Under the pieces are notes generated by a model that saw only the letters and a list, made by a program, of their open reading frames with translations, was not told the DNA's origin and made no database searches. The translations under genes and the position numbers were made by a program. Positions 54,552 to 62,337 of a DNA stretch of 64,000 bases are shown here, in pieces (within the stretch, counting starts at the first letter, position 1; the number at the start of each line of letters is the position of its first letter). Source of the stretch: Streptomyces sp. NBC_00536 (GTDB lineage Bacteria > Actinomycetota > Actinomycetes > Streptomycetales > Streptomycetaceae); the NCBI RefSeq assembly GCF_036346295.1, contig NZ_CP107819.1:4216001-4280000 (forward strand), written 5' to 3'.

Positions 54552-55106
54552 ATGACCACCACCACCCCGGCCCGTACCACCGCGAGGATGGCCGCCCTCG
54601 TCGCTGAGATCCGTACGGTCGTGGACCGGGGCCTCGCACCCGACCTCACCGCCTATCTCGTCGGGGAGCGCGTCGCACCCCAGCTGGGTACGCCCGACCT
54701 GCTCACCGACGAGCAGCGCGAGGGCCACCCGGACCGGTACCGCCAGCACATCCTGCACGCGGAGCCGGACGGCAGCTTCTCGGTGGTGGCGCTGGTGTGG
54801 CTGCCCGGCCAGGAGACGGCCATCCACGACCACGTCTCGTGGTGCGTGGCCGGGGTGCACGAGGGCGCGGAGAGCGAACTGCGCTACCGGCTGGCCCCGG
54901 CGACGGGCAGCTCGGGAGCCCGGCTGGTGGCCACCGAGGAGATCGTCAACGGCCCCGGAGACGTCTGCGGGTTCGCACCGCCCGGTGACATCCACAAGGT
55001 GCGCAACTCCTGTCGCACGAAGGCGATATCCCTGCACGTCTACGGCGCCGACGTGGCCCGTCTCGGGAGCAGCGTCCGGCGGGTCTACACGCTCCCCACC
55101 GACTGA
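54552..55106 (+). CDS. Cysteine dioxygenase family protein
   Basis: A 184-residue cupin-type thiol dioxygenase. The 3-His iron site is visible: IHDHVSWCVAGV (two His) and PPGDIHKVRN (third His). Cys after the HxH motif and Tyr in SLHVYG sit where the Cys-Tyr cross-link of mammalian enzyme is found. It would oxidise cysteine, or a related thiol, to the sulfinate, which yields sulfite. Start ATG 54552 (MTTTTPAR) fits the domain; starts at 54516 or 54525 are possible. Its stop overlaps the ATG of the YeiH exporter by one base. Confidence 0.9.
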   Translation: MTTTTPARTTARMAALVAEIRTVVDRGLAPDLTAYLVGERVAPQLGTPDLLTDEQREGHPDRYRQHILHAEPDGSFSVVALVWLPGQETAIHDHVSWCVAGVHEGAESELRYRLAPATGSSGARLVATEEIVNGPGDVCGFAPPGDIHKVRNSCRTKAISLHVYGADVARLGSSVRRVYTLPTD

Positions 55107-56158
55107 TGGCGCTGCTGCACCGGTCCGTTCCGCGCTCCGGCGGGGTCCGGCCCGTTTCACGTGAAACATTCACCCCCTGGCCCGGATTGGCCACCGCCGT
55201 GCTCGGCGCCGCGATCGCGTGGGGTGTGCACCAGGCGCTGCCCGAGGTGCCCTGGCTCACCGCTTCGGTGGTGCTGGGCATCGCCGCCGCGCACCTGCCC
55301 CGGATACGGACCTTCGTGCGCGGCGCCGCCCGGCCGGGCCTGTCCCTCGCCGGGAAGCGGCTGATGCGGATCGGGATCGTCCTGCTGGGCCTCGGTCTCG
55401 GCCTGGACGACGTGATGGGGCTGGGCTGGGCCACGGTCGCCATGGTGGTCGCCGTGGTCGCCGCGACCTTCCTGGGCACGCTCTGGCTGGGCCGGCGGCT
55501 CGGCCTGCGCGGGGACCAGCCGCTGCTGATCGCGACCGGGTACTCGATCTGCGGGGCCTCGGCGATCGGCGCGGTCAGCGAGGTCTCCGGCAGCGACGAG
55601 GAGGACGTGGCCGCCTCGGTGGCGCTGGTCACCCTGTGCGGGACCCTCGCGATCGCGGTCCTCCCGCTGCTCCAGGGGCCGTTGGGGCTCACCGACCCGG
55701 AGTTCGGGCGGTGGGTCGGGGCCAGCGTGCACGATGTGGGCCAGGTCGTGGCCACCGCCCAGACCGCCGGGCCGGATGCCCTCGGGGAGGCCGTGCTCGT
55801 CAAGCTGATGCGGGTGGCCCTGCTGGCCCCGCTGGTGGCCGCCGTGGCCTTCTCGGTACGGGCCCGGCGGCGCGGGGTACGGACCGCCTCGGGGCGCCGG
55901 CCCACCCCGGTACCGCTGTTCGTCGCCGGATTCCTGGCGGCGGCCGCACTGCGCGCCACCGGGCTCGTACCCGATGCCGCGCTGGAGTGGGCGCACGCGG
56001 CACAGGAGGCCCTGCTGGCCGCCGCCCTCTTCGGCCTGGGGAGCGCGGTGCACCTGCCGACACTGGCCCGGACCGGCGGCCGGGCCGCGGTGCTGGGGCT
56101 GAGCGCCTGGGCCGTGGTGGCGGGGGTTTCGTACGCGGGCGTGCTGCTCACCATGTAG
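55106..56158 (+). CDS. YeiH-family putative sulfate/sulfite exporter
   Basis: A 350-residue membrane protein with about ten helices. It has the YeiH landmarks GLGLGLDD, ATGYSICGASAIGAVS and GASVHDVGQVVATA. YeiH-type proteins are proposed to export sulfite or similar anions. Directly coupled to the cysteine dioxygenase gene (TGATG overlap), which makes removal of sulfite from cysteine breakdown a sensible role. A parS site encodes residues 17-21 (VSRET), before the first helix. Confidence 0.9.
   Translation: MALLHRSVPRSGGVRPVSRETFTPWPGLATAVLGAAIAWGVHQALPEVPWLTASVVLGIAAAHLPRIRTFVRGAARPGLSLAGKRLMRIGIVLLGLGLGLDDVMGLGWATVAMVVAVVAATFLGTLWLGRRLGLRGDQPLLIATGYSICGASAIGAVSEVSGSDEEDVAASVALVTLCGTLAIAVLPLLQGPLGLTDPEFGRWVGASVHDVGQVVATAQTAGPDALGEAVLVKLMRVALLAPLVAAVAFSVRARRRGVRTASGRRPTPVPLFVAGFLAAAALRATGLVPDAALEWAHAAQEALLAAALFGLGSAVHLPTLARTGGRAAVLGLSAWAVVAGVSYAGVLLTM
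55154..55167. promoter_or_regulatory. parS site 5, in the YeiH gene
   Basis: Perfect GTTTCACGTGAAAC within the N-terminal coding part of the YeiH exporter, read in frame as VSRE(T). Confidence 0.95.
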
Positions 56159-56254
56159 CCCCGCCACCACGGCGGCAGCACCCACCACCACTTCCTGATC
56201 ACCCAGGGCCAGAGCCCCCGCCCGCCCCACCCGCCCGGTACTCTGTACCCGCCA

Positions 56255-56344
56255 GGTGGGTTGCCCGAGCGGCCTAAGGGAACGGTCTTGAAAACCGTCG
56301 TGGCAGCGATGTCACCGTGGGTTCAAATCCCACACCCACCGCCA
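56255..56344 (+). tRNA. tRNA-Ser (anticodon TGA), with encoded CCA
   Basis: The acceptor stem GGTGGGT (56255-56261) pairs with ACCCACC (56334-56340), and CCA is encoded at 56342-56344. The anticodon stem ACGGT/ACCGT encloses CTTGAAA with TGA at 56289-56291. The long variable arm and T-arm with GGGTTCAAATCCC are those of a class II serine tRNA. Confidence 0.97.
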
Positions 56345-56347
56345 GTG

Positions 56348-56384
56348 AACGGCCCCTGACCGGGAAGATCGGTCAGGGGCCGTT
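56348..56384 (+). terminator. Hairpin terminator behind tRNA-Ser
   Basis: AACGGCCCCTGACCG (56348-56362) pairs perfectly with CGGTCAGGGGCCGTT (56370-56384), and CGTGTTCGTG follows. Confidence 0.9.
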
Positions 56385-56713
56385 CGTGTTCGTGCGGGGC
56401 ATCCCCAGGGATCGCACGGCTGGACGGATCAGTCCAGGGCCGGTTCCGTCCAGCAGAAAGCCCTTACACCTGCTGTGAGCTGCGGCGATGCTGGTGATCG
56501 CCGGTAGGTGACACCTCCCGGCAGGTCACACCGGGCGGAGCGTCACCGCGGGACGCGAGACCGGATCGGCCGCTTGAACCAGCTCTCAAAGAGGGCAGCC
56601 GTCGCCTGGCCCGGCGTGCCCACAGCTTCCTCGCGCACCGCCGCCGTCCTCACCCCGTCTGTCTGCCCCGTGTCGACCTGTCCGTCGTCGCAGCCTCGCC
56701 CTGGAGACTCCGC
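56385..56713 (+). other. Long leader region before the CHAP gene
   Basis: No gene is visible in the 329 bp between the tRNA terminator and the CHAP hydrolase start. The sequence contains several short inverted repeats, such as GGTGATCGCCGG and GGTAGGTGACACCTCC near 56500. Streptomyces genes for such hydrolases often have c-di-AMP (ydaO) riboswitch leaders, but I cannot match that consensus here. Confidence 0.4.
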
Positions 56714-58174
56714 ATGTCCGTGAAGCCCGTCCGCCGTGCCCTGAACACCTCGATCGCCCTGGCCTCCGTCGCCCCTGTGCTCCTCCTTGCCGCTTCGGCC
56801 GCCTCGGCCAGCGGCTCCGGGATCGTCGACACCGCCCGCGCCAACGTCGGTGACGGGGCCTGTTCCACCAACACTGCCGGCGGCACCGGCTTCTACTCGA
56901 GCTGCACCGGCAACTTCGGTACCGCGGAGGCCTGGTGTGCCGACTTCGCCAAGTGGGTGTGGTCCCACAACGGTGTCAACGTCTCCGGCCTCACTCCGGC
57001 CGCCGGCAGCTTCGGAACCTACAACGGCGGTCTCGGCAGCACCCCGCACGTCGGCGACGCGGTCGTCTTCAACTACAACGGGGCGGGCTACGCCGATCAC
57101 GTCGCGATCGTCGCTTCGGTCGGCAACGGCACGATCACCACGATCGGCGGCAACGAAGGTGGTGTGAGCGGCAACTACTCGGCCACTTCGCGGGTGAAGG
57201 AGTCCTCCCCGTTCAACTCGGCGGTCGGAAGCGCCGCCCGTGGCCAGACCATCAGCGGTTACGTGTCCCCGATCGGCGGCAGCGAGCCCACTCCTCCGGC
57301 GGAAACCGCGGCCGTGAACGTGCAGCTCGACATCGCGGGTTCCGGCGGTTCCCTGCTCAGCCAGTTCGGCAACTACGAGCAGGGCCGGTTCAACCCGAAC
57401 TGGACGGACGTCGGTGGCGCGGCCCTGACCAAGGTCACCAGCACCACGGTCGGGGACACCGTCCACTTCTACGGCATCTCCGACGGCCGGGTCTACGGCC
57501 GGGACCACTTCTCCGCCTCCAACACCTGGACTCCGTGGGCCGAGATCCCCGGTGGCGCGACCGGGGTCAAGGACATCGCCGCGAGCTCCAACGGCAAGAA
57601 CGTGATCCTGTCGGTCATCGGCGGGGACGGCGTCCTGTACACGCAGTACGGCAACTACGAGCAGGGCCGGTTCGACCAGAGCTGGATCAAGCGCAATGGC
57701 GTGGGTCTGACGAGCATCACCTCGGTCACGGGCAACAGCAACACGATCCGGATCTATGCGGTCGGCAGTGGTGGCCGGGTGTACGGCGAGGACTTCACGC
57801 TGTCGACCAACAGCGTCGGCGAGTGGGGCGAGATCCCGGGCGGTGTGCAGGGGGTCAAGGACATCGCCGCCAGCGTGAACGGCACCGACGTCATCCTGTC
57901 CATCGCAGGGGCGGACGGCGTCCTGTACACGCAGTACGGAAACTACGACAAGGGCCACTTCGACCAGAGCTGGATCAAGCGCAACGGCGCAGGCCTGACC
58001 AATGTCACCTCGGTCACGGGCAACAGCAACACGATCCGGATCTACGCGGTCGGCAGTGGTGGCCGGGTGTACGGCGAGGACTTCACGCTGTCGACCAACA
58101 GCGTCAGCGAGTGGGGCGAGATCCCCGGTGGCGCGGCCGGAGCCAAGGACATCACCGCGTCCATGTCGCACTGA
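56714..58174 (+). CDS. Secreted CHAP-type cell-wall hydrolase with six-blade propeller domain
   Basis: A 486-residue exported protein. Signal peptide about residues 1-33 (ends SAASAS). The CHAP/NlpC-like domain (about 35-190) has its catalytic Cys in [12 protein letters not shown] and His in [10 protein letters not shown], as in peptidoglycan amidases or endopeptidases. A short Pro/Glu linker leads to six blades of about 48 residues in three pairs, each pair carrying a [15 protein letters not shown] segment and a GRVYG segment. The propeller probably binds carbohydrate or the wall. Start ATG 56714 behind TGGAGACTCCGC. Its blade DNA is nearly repeated in the next gene. Confidence 0.9.
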   Translation: MSVKPVRRALNTSIALASVAPVLLLAASAASASGSGIVDTARANVGDGACSTNTAGGTGFYSSCTGNFGTAEAWCADFAKWVWSHNGVNVSGLTPAAGSFGTYNGGLGSTPHVGDAVVFNYNGAGYADHVAIVASVGNGTITTIGGNEGGVSGNYSATSRVKESSPFNSAVGSAARGQTISGYVSPIGGSEPTPPAETAAVNVQLDIAGSGGSLLSQFGNYEQGRFNPNWTDVGGAALTKVTSTTVGDTVHFYGISDGRVYGRDHFSASNTWTPWAEIPGGATGVKDIAASSNGKNVILSVIGGDGVLYTQYGNYEQGRFDQSWIKRNGVGLTSITSVTGNSNTIRIYAVGSGGRVYGEDFTLSTNSVGEWGEIPGGVQGVKDIAASVNGTDVILSIAGADGVLYTQYGNYDKGHFDQSWIKRNGAGLTNVTSVTGNSNTIRIYAVGSGGRVYGEDFTLSTNSVSEWGEIPGGAAGAKDITASMSH

Positions 58175-59465
58175 CCCACGTCCCGCGCCTCCAGCCCATG
58201 GCACACCTGCCACCCCCGCGCCCGCCGCACCTGACCGAAGGATTCCCATGCTCCGCACCGCTCGCGCGAAGTACGCTCCGGCCCTCGCGCTCACCTCGCT
58301 GATCGCGGTCACCGCATCGATCACCGGGGTGGGACCCGCATCCGCCGCCTCTGTGAGTACGTGGGACAGGGTCGCCCAGTGTGAGAGCGGAGGCAACTGG
58401 AGCATCAACACGGGCAACGGCTACTACGGCGGCCTCCAGTTCAGCTCGGGTACGTGGGCGGCCTTCGGCGGCACTGCGTACGCGTCGCAGGCCCATCTCG
58501 CCACGAAGCAGCAGCAGATACTCATCGGCGAGAAGGTGCTCGCGGTTCAGGGCGAGGGAGCCTGGCCGAGCTGTGGACCGAGTGCGGGACTGGGGTCCGA
58601 CCACGCCGATCCGTATCCGGCGACTCCGCCGACTCCCGCCACGCGCAATGTGCAGCTGGACATCGTGGGTGGCGACGGGGGGATGTACAGCCAGTTCGGC
58701 AACTACCAGCAGGGCCGCTTCAACGGCTCCTGGGCGACGGTGGGCGGCACGTCTCTGACGAAGGTCACCAGCGTGAACGTCGGGGATGACCTGGTGCACT
58801 TCTACGGGGTCTCGGGCGGCCGGGTCTACGGGCGGGACCACGTCCCCTCGGAGAACCGGTGGACCAGCTGGGCCGAGATTCCCGGTGGTGCGACGGGGGT
58901 CAAGGACGTCGCGGCGAGTGTGAGCGGGAACAACGTCGTGCTGTCGATGGCGGGCGGGGATGGTGTGCTGTACACGCAGTACGGGAATTACGACCAGGGT
59001 CACTTCGACGCGGCGTGGACGAAGCGCAATGGTGTCGGCCTGACGAATGTCACCTCGGTGACGGGCAACAGCAACACGATCCGGATCTACGCGGTCGGCA
59101 GTGGTGGCCGGGTGTACGGCGAGGACTTCACGTTGTCGACCAACAGCACCGGTGCATGGGCTGAGATTCCCGGTGGTGCGACGGGCGTCAAGGATGTCGC
59201 GGCGAGTGTGAGCGGGAACAACGTCGTGCTGTCGATGGCGGGCGGGGACGGCGTCCTGTACACGCAGTACGGGAATTACGACCAGGGTCACTTCGACGCG
59301 GCGTGGATCAAGCGCAACGGCGTAGGCCTGACCAATGTCACCTCGGTGACGGGCAACAGCAACACGATCCGGATCTACGCGGTCGGCAGTGGTGGCCGGG
59401 TGTACGGCGAGGACTTCACGTTGTCGACCAACAGCACCAGTGCGTGGGCCGAGATTCCCGGTGGT
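57560..59465 (+). repeat. 288-bp near-identical coding repeats in the two hydrolase genes
   Basis: The stretch beginning GGCAACAGCAACACGATCCG recurs at about 57731, 58019, 59063 and 59351. Copies inside each gene are exactly 288 bp (96 codons) apart, one pair of blades, and match at DNA level over most of their length. This points to recent tandem duplication or gene conversion. Confidence 0.9.
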
Positions 59466-59507
59466 GCGACCGGGACCCAGGACGTCACCGCTGCCACCTC
59501 CAGCTGA
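58248..59507 (+). CDS. Secreted Rpf-like muralytic enzyme with the same six-blade propeller
   Basis: A 419-residue exported protein. Signal peptide to about residue 35 (GPASAA). The Rpf/transglycosylase-like domain (residues 36-110) has the catalytic Glu in [26 protein letters not shown] and the second Cys in WPSCGPS. Then, after a Pro-rich linker, six blades follow, in three pairs; pairs 2 and 3 are nearly identical to each other and to those of the preceding CHAP protein. It is an Rpf-type resuscitation or growth hydrolase, likely working with the CHAP enzyme. ATG 58248 behind GAAGGATTCCC, 73 bp behind the CHAP stop. Confidence 0.92.
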   Translation: MLRTARAKYAPALALTSLIAVTASITGVGPASAASVSTWDRVAQCESGGNWSINTGNGYYGGLQFSSGTWAAFGGTAYASQAHLATKQQQILIGEKVLAVQGEGAWPSCGPSAGLGSDHADPYPATPPTPATRNVQLDIVGGDGGMYSQFGNYQQGRFNGSWATVGGTSLTKVTSVNVGDDLVHFYGVSGGRVYGRDHVPSENRWTSWAEIPGGATGVKDVAASVSGNNVVLSMAGGDGVLYTQYGNYDQGHFDAAWTKRNGVGLTNVTSVTGNSNTIRIYAVGSGGRVYGEDFTLSTNSTGAWAEIPGGATGVKDVAASVSGNNVVLSMAGGDGVLYTQYGNYDQGHFDAAWIKRNGVGLTNVTSVTGNSNTIRIYAVGSGGRVYGEDFTLSTNSTSAWAEIPGGATGTQDVTAATSS

Positions 59508-59550
59508 CGGCGGGGCACCCGCGTCCCTTCCCGTGCGCCCCAGGTGAGCG

Positions 59551-59580
59551 GCCCCCTGCCGGGAACATCCGGCCGGGGGC
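59551..59580 (+). terminator. Hairpin terminator after the Rpf-like gene
   Basis: GCCCCCTGCCGG (59551-59562) and CCGGCCGGGGGC (59569-59580) pair with a single mismatch around GAACAT. Confidence 0.75.
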
Positions 59581-59751
59581 TCGCGGGGTTCCAGGCTCCC
59601 CTTCATGGGGGTTCCGCAAGTGGGGATGGGCCGACCGGGTGGTGTTTGTCGGAAGATCGGCGCGGGTGTCGGGTGCGCTGCGGTTGCGGTCACATCATGA
59701 CGAATGTATTCAGATCCGCCCGTCGGAACATCCCGGAATGAGGGGTTCGTC

Positions 59752-60102
59752 ATGGCCAGCAGCAACACCTTCAAGTCGATCTGGACCAGTGTCCTCGCCG
59801 CACTCGTGGCGCTCTTCGCGGCCCTCGGCCTCGGTGGCAGCGCGGCCGCTCCGGCCGCCTCTTCCGTCGCCGCCCCCGCCGCCCCCGCCGTCCCGGCCGG
59901 TTCGGTGGCGCGGACGATGGCCGCCCAGGCCCGGCGGAGTTGGAGGGCGATGATGCGCGGCGGATCGCTGCCGCCGACCATCGCCCAGCGGATCCGCGCC
60001 GAGGCCCACGGTTCGACCCCCTCCGTCCGCCGGCGCTCCACGACCGCCGCGGCCCACGCCCAGTCGGACCGGTCCCGGGACGCGCTGGAGCTCGTCGCCT
60101 GA
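59752..60102 (+). CDS. Small exported or membrane protein, possibly DUF6344-like
   Basis: A 116-residue protein. Residues 1-30 form a signal or anchor (MASSNTFKSIWTSVLAALVA). An Ala/Pro-rich segment follows, then a basic region and the phrase SLPPTIAQRIRAEAHGSTPS, which also occurs in small streptomycete proteins of a family I recall as DUF6344. No function is known. ATG 59752 behind ATGAGGGGTTCGTC. Confidence 0.6.
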   Translation: MASSNTFKSIWTSVLAALVALFAALGLGGSAAAPAASSVAAPAAPAVPAGSVARTMAAQARRSWRAMMRGGSLPPTIAQRIRAEAHGSTPSVRRRSTTAAAHAQSDRSRDALELVA

Positions 60103-60683
60103 CGTGGGCCGGTAGTGGTAGCGGTGGCACTTCGCGGCAGGCAGTAGGTAAGTAGGTAGTAGGCAGTAGGTAGTAGGTAGTGGGCGATACGTAGTGGGCC
60201 CGGCTTGGTGGTGCGTTGGATGCGCACGCGGTCGGGCAGTGACTTCAGGTTGAGATTTCGGACGGACATCAGGTCGGCGAGAGCGCCCGTGGGGCGTACC
60301 GCTCGGCCACCCCGGCGAGCGCCGGGGGCGTGCAGGGGGCGCGCGAGCGCGTGTGCAGGACCGCAGACCCGGGAGACGGTGGGGTTCCCGGATGGAGCGG
60401 TCCTCTTTGGCATGCCCGGGGCCAGTGGGATTGGCGGAACGGTTCGCCTCTTGTGTGCCGGGGGTTTCGCACGTTGCGCGTGCTGTGATCTGGGGCGCTG
60501 GGGGCGCGAATGGGGTTTATCCGATGTTGCTCATGCTTGCGGGGGAATCGTGGGCTCCGGGGTGGTTCGCCGGGGATTCGGTGGGCAACTCTGGTCCAGC
60601 GACGTCGTCACCACACAGCATCGAGGCGGTCGGCCAACTGCCTTGGCAACACCCCCATTTCGGGTTCTCTGGAGGATAAAGAC
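60103..60683. other. Gene-free region of 581 bp with lower GC
   Basis: No frame with streptomycete codon bias is visible. It begins with a heptamer repeat array (60138-60189). The right part (60480-60680) is less GC-rich (for example GAATGGGGTTTATCCGATGTTGCTC) and is presumably the promoter and leader of the small Asn-rich protein gene. Confidence 0.5.
60138..60189. repeat. Heptamer tandem repeat (GTAGGTA-type)
   Basis: About seven degenerate copies of AGTAGGT/AGTAGGC, such as GGCAGTAGGTAAGTAGGTAG, followed by a looser copy GTAGTGGG. It looks like a slippage-prone simple repeat in the gap behind the 116-residue protein gene. Confidence 0.85.
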
Positions 60684-60995
60684 ATGGCAAGCATCCGTAC
60701 CGCCCGCGTCATCGCCACCGTCGCCGCGCTTCCCTTCGCCCTCGCCCTCTTCGGCGGGGTGGCGCAGGCCGACAACGGCGGTTTCGCGAACGACGGGTCG
60801 AATGCGAGCGTCGCCAGCATCATCGGCAGCGGCGTCGGCGGGAACAACAACGGCAACTCCGCCACCACGCAGCAGGTGGCCACCGGTGCCGGTGCGTCCA
60901 ACCAGAACAACTCTGCGCAGGTCAACGGCTCGGCCTTCACCGCGATCCATCAGTCGAACAGCAACGTCGCGGTCAACTTCCACCCCTGGTGGTAG
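60684..60995 (+). CDS. Small secreted Asn/Gln/Gly/Ser-rich protein
   Basis: A 103-residue protein with a signal peptide (MASIRTARVIATVAALPFAL, cut after VAQA, residue 29) and a 74-residue mature part. This part is rich in Asn, Gln, Gly, Ser and Ala: IIGSGVGGNNNGNSATTQQV, ASNQNNSAQVNGSAF, HQSNSNVAVNF. It has no Cys. The spaced polar beta-like repeats recall curlin and chaplin amyloid segments, but neither family's signature is met. ATG behind TGGAGGATAAAGAC. Function unknown; a surface or aerial-hypha structural role is conceivable. Confidence 0.75.
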   Translation: MASIRTARVIATVAALPFALALFGGVAQADNGGFANDGSNASVASIIGSGVGGNNNGNSATTQQVATGAGASNQNNSAQVNGSAFTAIHQSNSNVAVNFHPWW

Positions 60996-61024
60996 AAGCC
61001 CCTTGAGCAAGCCCCTTGAGCGCT

Positions 61025-61076
61025 GAGGGCGCCCGTGCGACCGGACCGGCTGGGGTCCGGTAGCGCGGGCGCCCTC
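61025..61076 (+). terminator. Long hairpin terminator
   Basis: A 23-bp stem with two mismatches (61025-61047 with 61054-61076; outer arm GAGGGCGCCCG pairs with CGGGCGCCCTC). Confidence 0.88.
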
Positions 61077-61104
61077 GCGCGTTCCCGACCTTGACATCGG
61101 AAGG

Positions 61105-61127
61105 GAATCTGACGGACAGTCAGGTTC
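61105..61127. promoter_or_regulatory. TetR-type inverted repeat upstream of the acyl-CoA dehydrogenase operon
   Basis: GAATCTGAC, GGACA, GTCAGGTTC: arms of nine with one mismatch; the core CTGAC-5-GTCAG is perfect. It lies 35 bp upstream of the fadE start and just behind a TTGACA (61091-61096) that may be its -35 box. This form is usual for TetR-family repressors of fatty-acid or steroid catabolism. Confidence 0.65.
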
Positions 61128-61161
61128 ACTTGATGATGTGTGATGCCGGGAGGCCTGCGCC

Positions 61162-62337
61162 GTGCACCTCGCCCCGACCGAAGATCAGTTGAGGCTCCGC
61201 GCCGAACTGCGCGAGTACTTCCAGAACGCGATGCCGGACGGAGCGCCCCAGGACCCGGCCGGCCAGCGCGCCCTGTTGCGCCGCATCGGCTCCGACGGCC
61301 TGCTCGGTCTCGGCTGGCCCGTCGAGTACGGCGGTCAAGGGCGCGGTCCCGACGAGCAGTTCGTCTTCTTCGACGAGGCCTACCGGGCCGGTGCGCCCGT
61401 CTCCATGGTCACGCTCAACACCGTCGGCCCGACGCTGATGCGCTACGGCACCCAGGAGCAGAAGGACTTCTTCCTCCCCCGGATCCTCAAGGGGGAGATC
61501 GTCTTCGCGATCGGCTACTCCGAGCCCGAGGCCGGAACCGACCTCGCCTCCCTGCGCACCAGGGCCGTCCGCGCCGGGAACGCCGGGAACGCCGGCGGCG
61601 CCGGGGACTGGGTGATCGACGGCCAGAAGATCTTCACATCCAACGCCCAGAACGCCGACTGGATCTGGCTGGCCTGCCGCACCAACCCCGAGGCCCCCAA
61701 GCACAAGGGCATCTCCATCATCCTCGTCCCCACCGACGCCCCGGGCTTCTCCTGGACCCCCATCGACACCGTCGGCGGTCTGACGACGACCTCGACCTAC
61801 TACGACGGCATCCGCGTCCCCGCCGGGAACCTCGTCGGCCCCGAGCACGGCGGCTGGGGCCTGATCACCAACCAGCTGAACCACGAGCGCGTCGCCCTCG
61901 CCGCCATCGGCATGCAGGCCGAGGACTTCTACGACGCCGCCCTCGCCCATGCCCGGACCCCCGACCCCGCCACCGGTGAGCGGCCGGCCGACCATCCCTG
62001 GGTGCGGTCCCGGCTCGCCGAGGCGCACGCGCGGCTGGCCGCCGTACGCCTGCTCAACTGGCGCCTCGTCCAGGACGTGGGCGCGGGCAGCCTGGCCCCC
62101 GGTGACGCGAGCGGTGTGAAGTTCCTGGGCACCGAGTCCACCGTCGAGGTGTACCGGATCTGCCAGGAAGTGGTGGGCGAGGAGGCCCTCGTACGCGGAC
62201 CGGCCGCCTTCGGGGGCGGCGAACTGGAGCGGATGAACCGAGCCGCACAGATCAACACCTTCGGCGGCGGGGTCAGCGAGGTCCAGCGCGAGATCGTCGC
62301 CATGATGCGGCTCGGCATGAAGGGGAGGAAGCGGTGA
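61162..62337 (+). CDS. Acyl-CoA dehydrogenase (FadE-like)
   Basis: A 391-residue FAD-dependent acyl-CoA dehydrogenase. Landmarks are the N-terminal helical domain (APTEDQLRLRAELREYF), the beta domain with GYSEPEAGTDLASLRT, the FAD-contacting DGQKIFTSNAQNADWIWLAC, and the C-terminal helical domain with VEVYRICQEVVG and NTFGGGVSEVQREIVA (tail motif). It resembles dehydrogenases of steroid side-chain or branched-acyl degradation. GTG start 61162; its stop overlaps the start of the following gene by 4 bp. Confidence 0.92.
   Translation: MHLAPTEDQLRLRAELREYFQNAMPDGAPQDPAGQRALLRRIGSDGLLGLGWPVEYGGQGRGPDEQFVFFDEAYRAGAPVSMVTLNTVGPTLMRYGTQEQKDFFLPRILKGEIVFAIGYSEPEAGTDLASLRTRAVRAGNAGNAGGAGDWVIDGQKIFTSNAQNADWIWLACRTNPEAPKHKGISIILVPTDAPGFSWTPIDTVGGLTTTSTYYDGIRVPAGNLVGPEHGGWGLITNQLNHERVALAAIGMQAEDFYDAALAHARTPDPATGERPADHPWVRSRLAEAHARLAAVRLLNWRLVQDVGAGSLAPGDASGVKFLGTESTVEVYRICQEVVGEEALVRGPAAFGGGELERMNRAAQINTFGGGVSEVQREIVAMMRLGMKGRKR

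Noticed and set aside
56385..56713. c-di-AMP (ydaO) riboswitch before the CHAP gene
   Set aside because: The gene type and leader length fit, but the conserved aptamer segments could not be matched by eye. A covariance-model search would decide.
56255..61160. Integrated element using the tRNA-Ser 3' end as attachment site
   Set aside because: I find no integrase, no second copy of the tRNA 3' end and no change in codon use; the accessory look of the genes is not enough.
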